Assembly (NCBI GenBank): GCA_029264075.1 | Contig: JARICQ010000068.1 | Span: 1 to 6,242, forward strand | Direction: 5' to 3' | Length of the DNA: 6,242 bases | DNA from: Tissierellaceae bacterium | GTDB taxonomy: Bacteria > Bacillota > Clostridia > Tissierellales > Tissierellaceae | Shown: positions 6,229-6,242 of the stretch, in pieces | Layout: each line of letters begins with the position of its first letter | How positions within the stretch are numbered: the first letter of the stretch is position 1 | Notes under the pieces: model-generated | Seen by the model: the letters and a program-made list of their open reading frames with translations, nothing else | Told to the model about the DNA's origin: nothing | Databases searched by the model: none | Program-made: the position numbers and the translations under genes

Positions 6229-6242
6229 AAAGATAAGGATGA

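Overview
The window is AT-rich and uses many AGA and ATA codons. It has strong AGGAGG-type ribosome binding sites, a cobalamin-type (class II) ribonucleotide reductase and a textbook sigma-28 (SigD) motility promoter. Together these suggest a motile, anaerobic low-GC Firmicute of the Clostridia/Tissierellia type. The lineage is inferred from style and gene content, not from a marker gene.

Layout, left to right. (1) Positions 1-1212, plus strand: the C-terminal two thirds of an adenine deaminase (ade), cut by the left edge and closed by a strong intrinsic terminator (1231-1265). (2) Positions 1359-2825, plus strand: a DUF445 (YheB-like) membrane-anchored protein with its own sigma-A-like promoter. 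(3) Positions 2826-2964: an AT-rich regulatory gap with a perfect 32-bp palindrome and, 31 bp further on (centre to centre), a palindrome matching the NrdR box. (4) Positions 2965-5100, plus strand: nrdJ, the B12-dependent ribonucleoside-diphosphate reductase, complete from ATP cone to C-terminal Cys-rich tail. (5) Positions 5178-5224: a long hairpin between two convergent genes, probably terminating both. (6) Positions 5257-5919, minus strand: an unrecognised, soluble, helix-rich protein of 220 residues. (7) Positions 5929-6051: a divergent promoter region with a sigma-28 promoter facing right. (8) Positions 6052-6228, plus strand: a 58-residue YjfB-family putative motility protein with a TTG start.

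The genes do not form one pathway. Adenine deaminase (purine salvage) and NrdJ (dNTP supply) are both nucleotide-metabolism genes but are separated by the DUF445 gene and have separate signals. The right end looks like the edge of a motility-associated region. I see no CRISPR array, insertion sequence, tRNA, rRNA or cobalamin riboswitch. I see no clear new multi-gene system; the parts most worth a second look are the nrdJ upstream palindromes and the unknown gene divergent from the sigma-28-driven YjfB gene.
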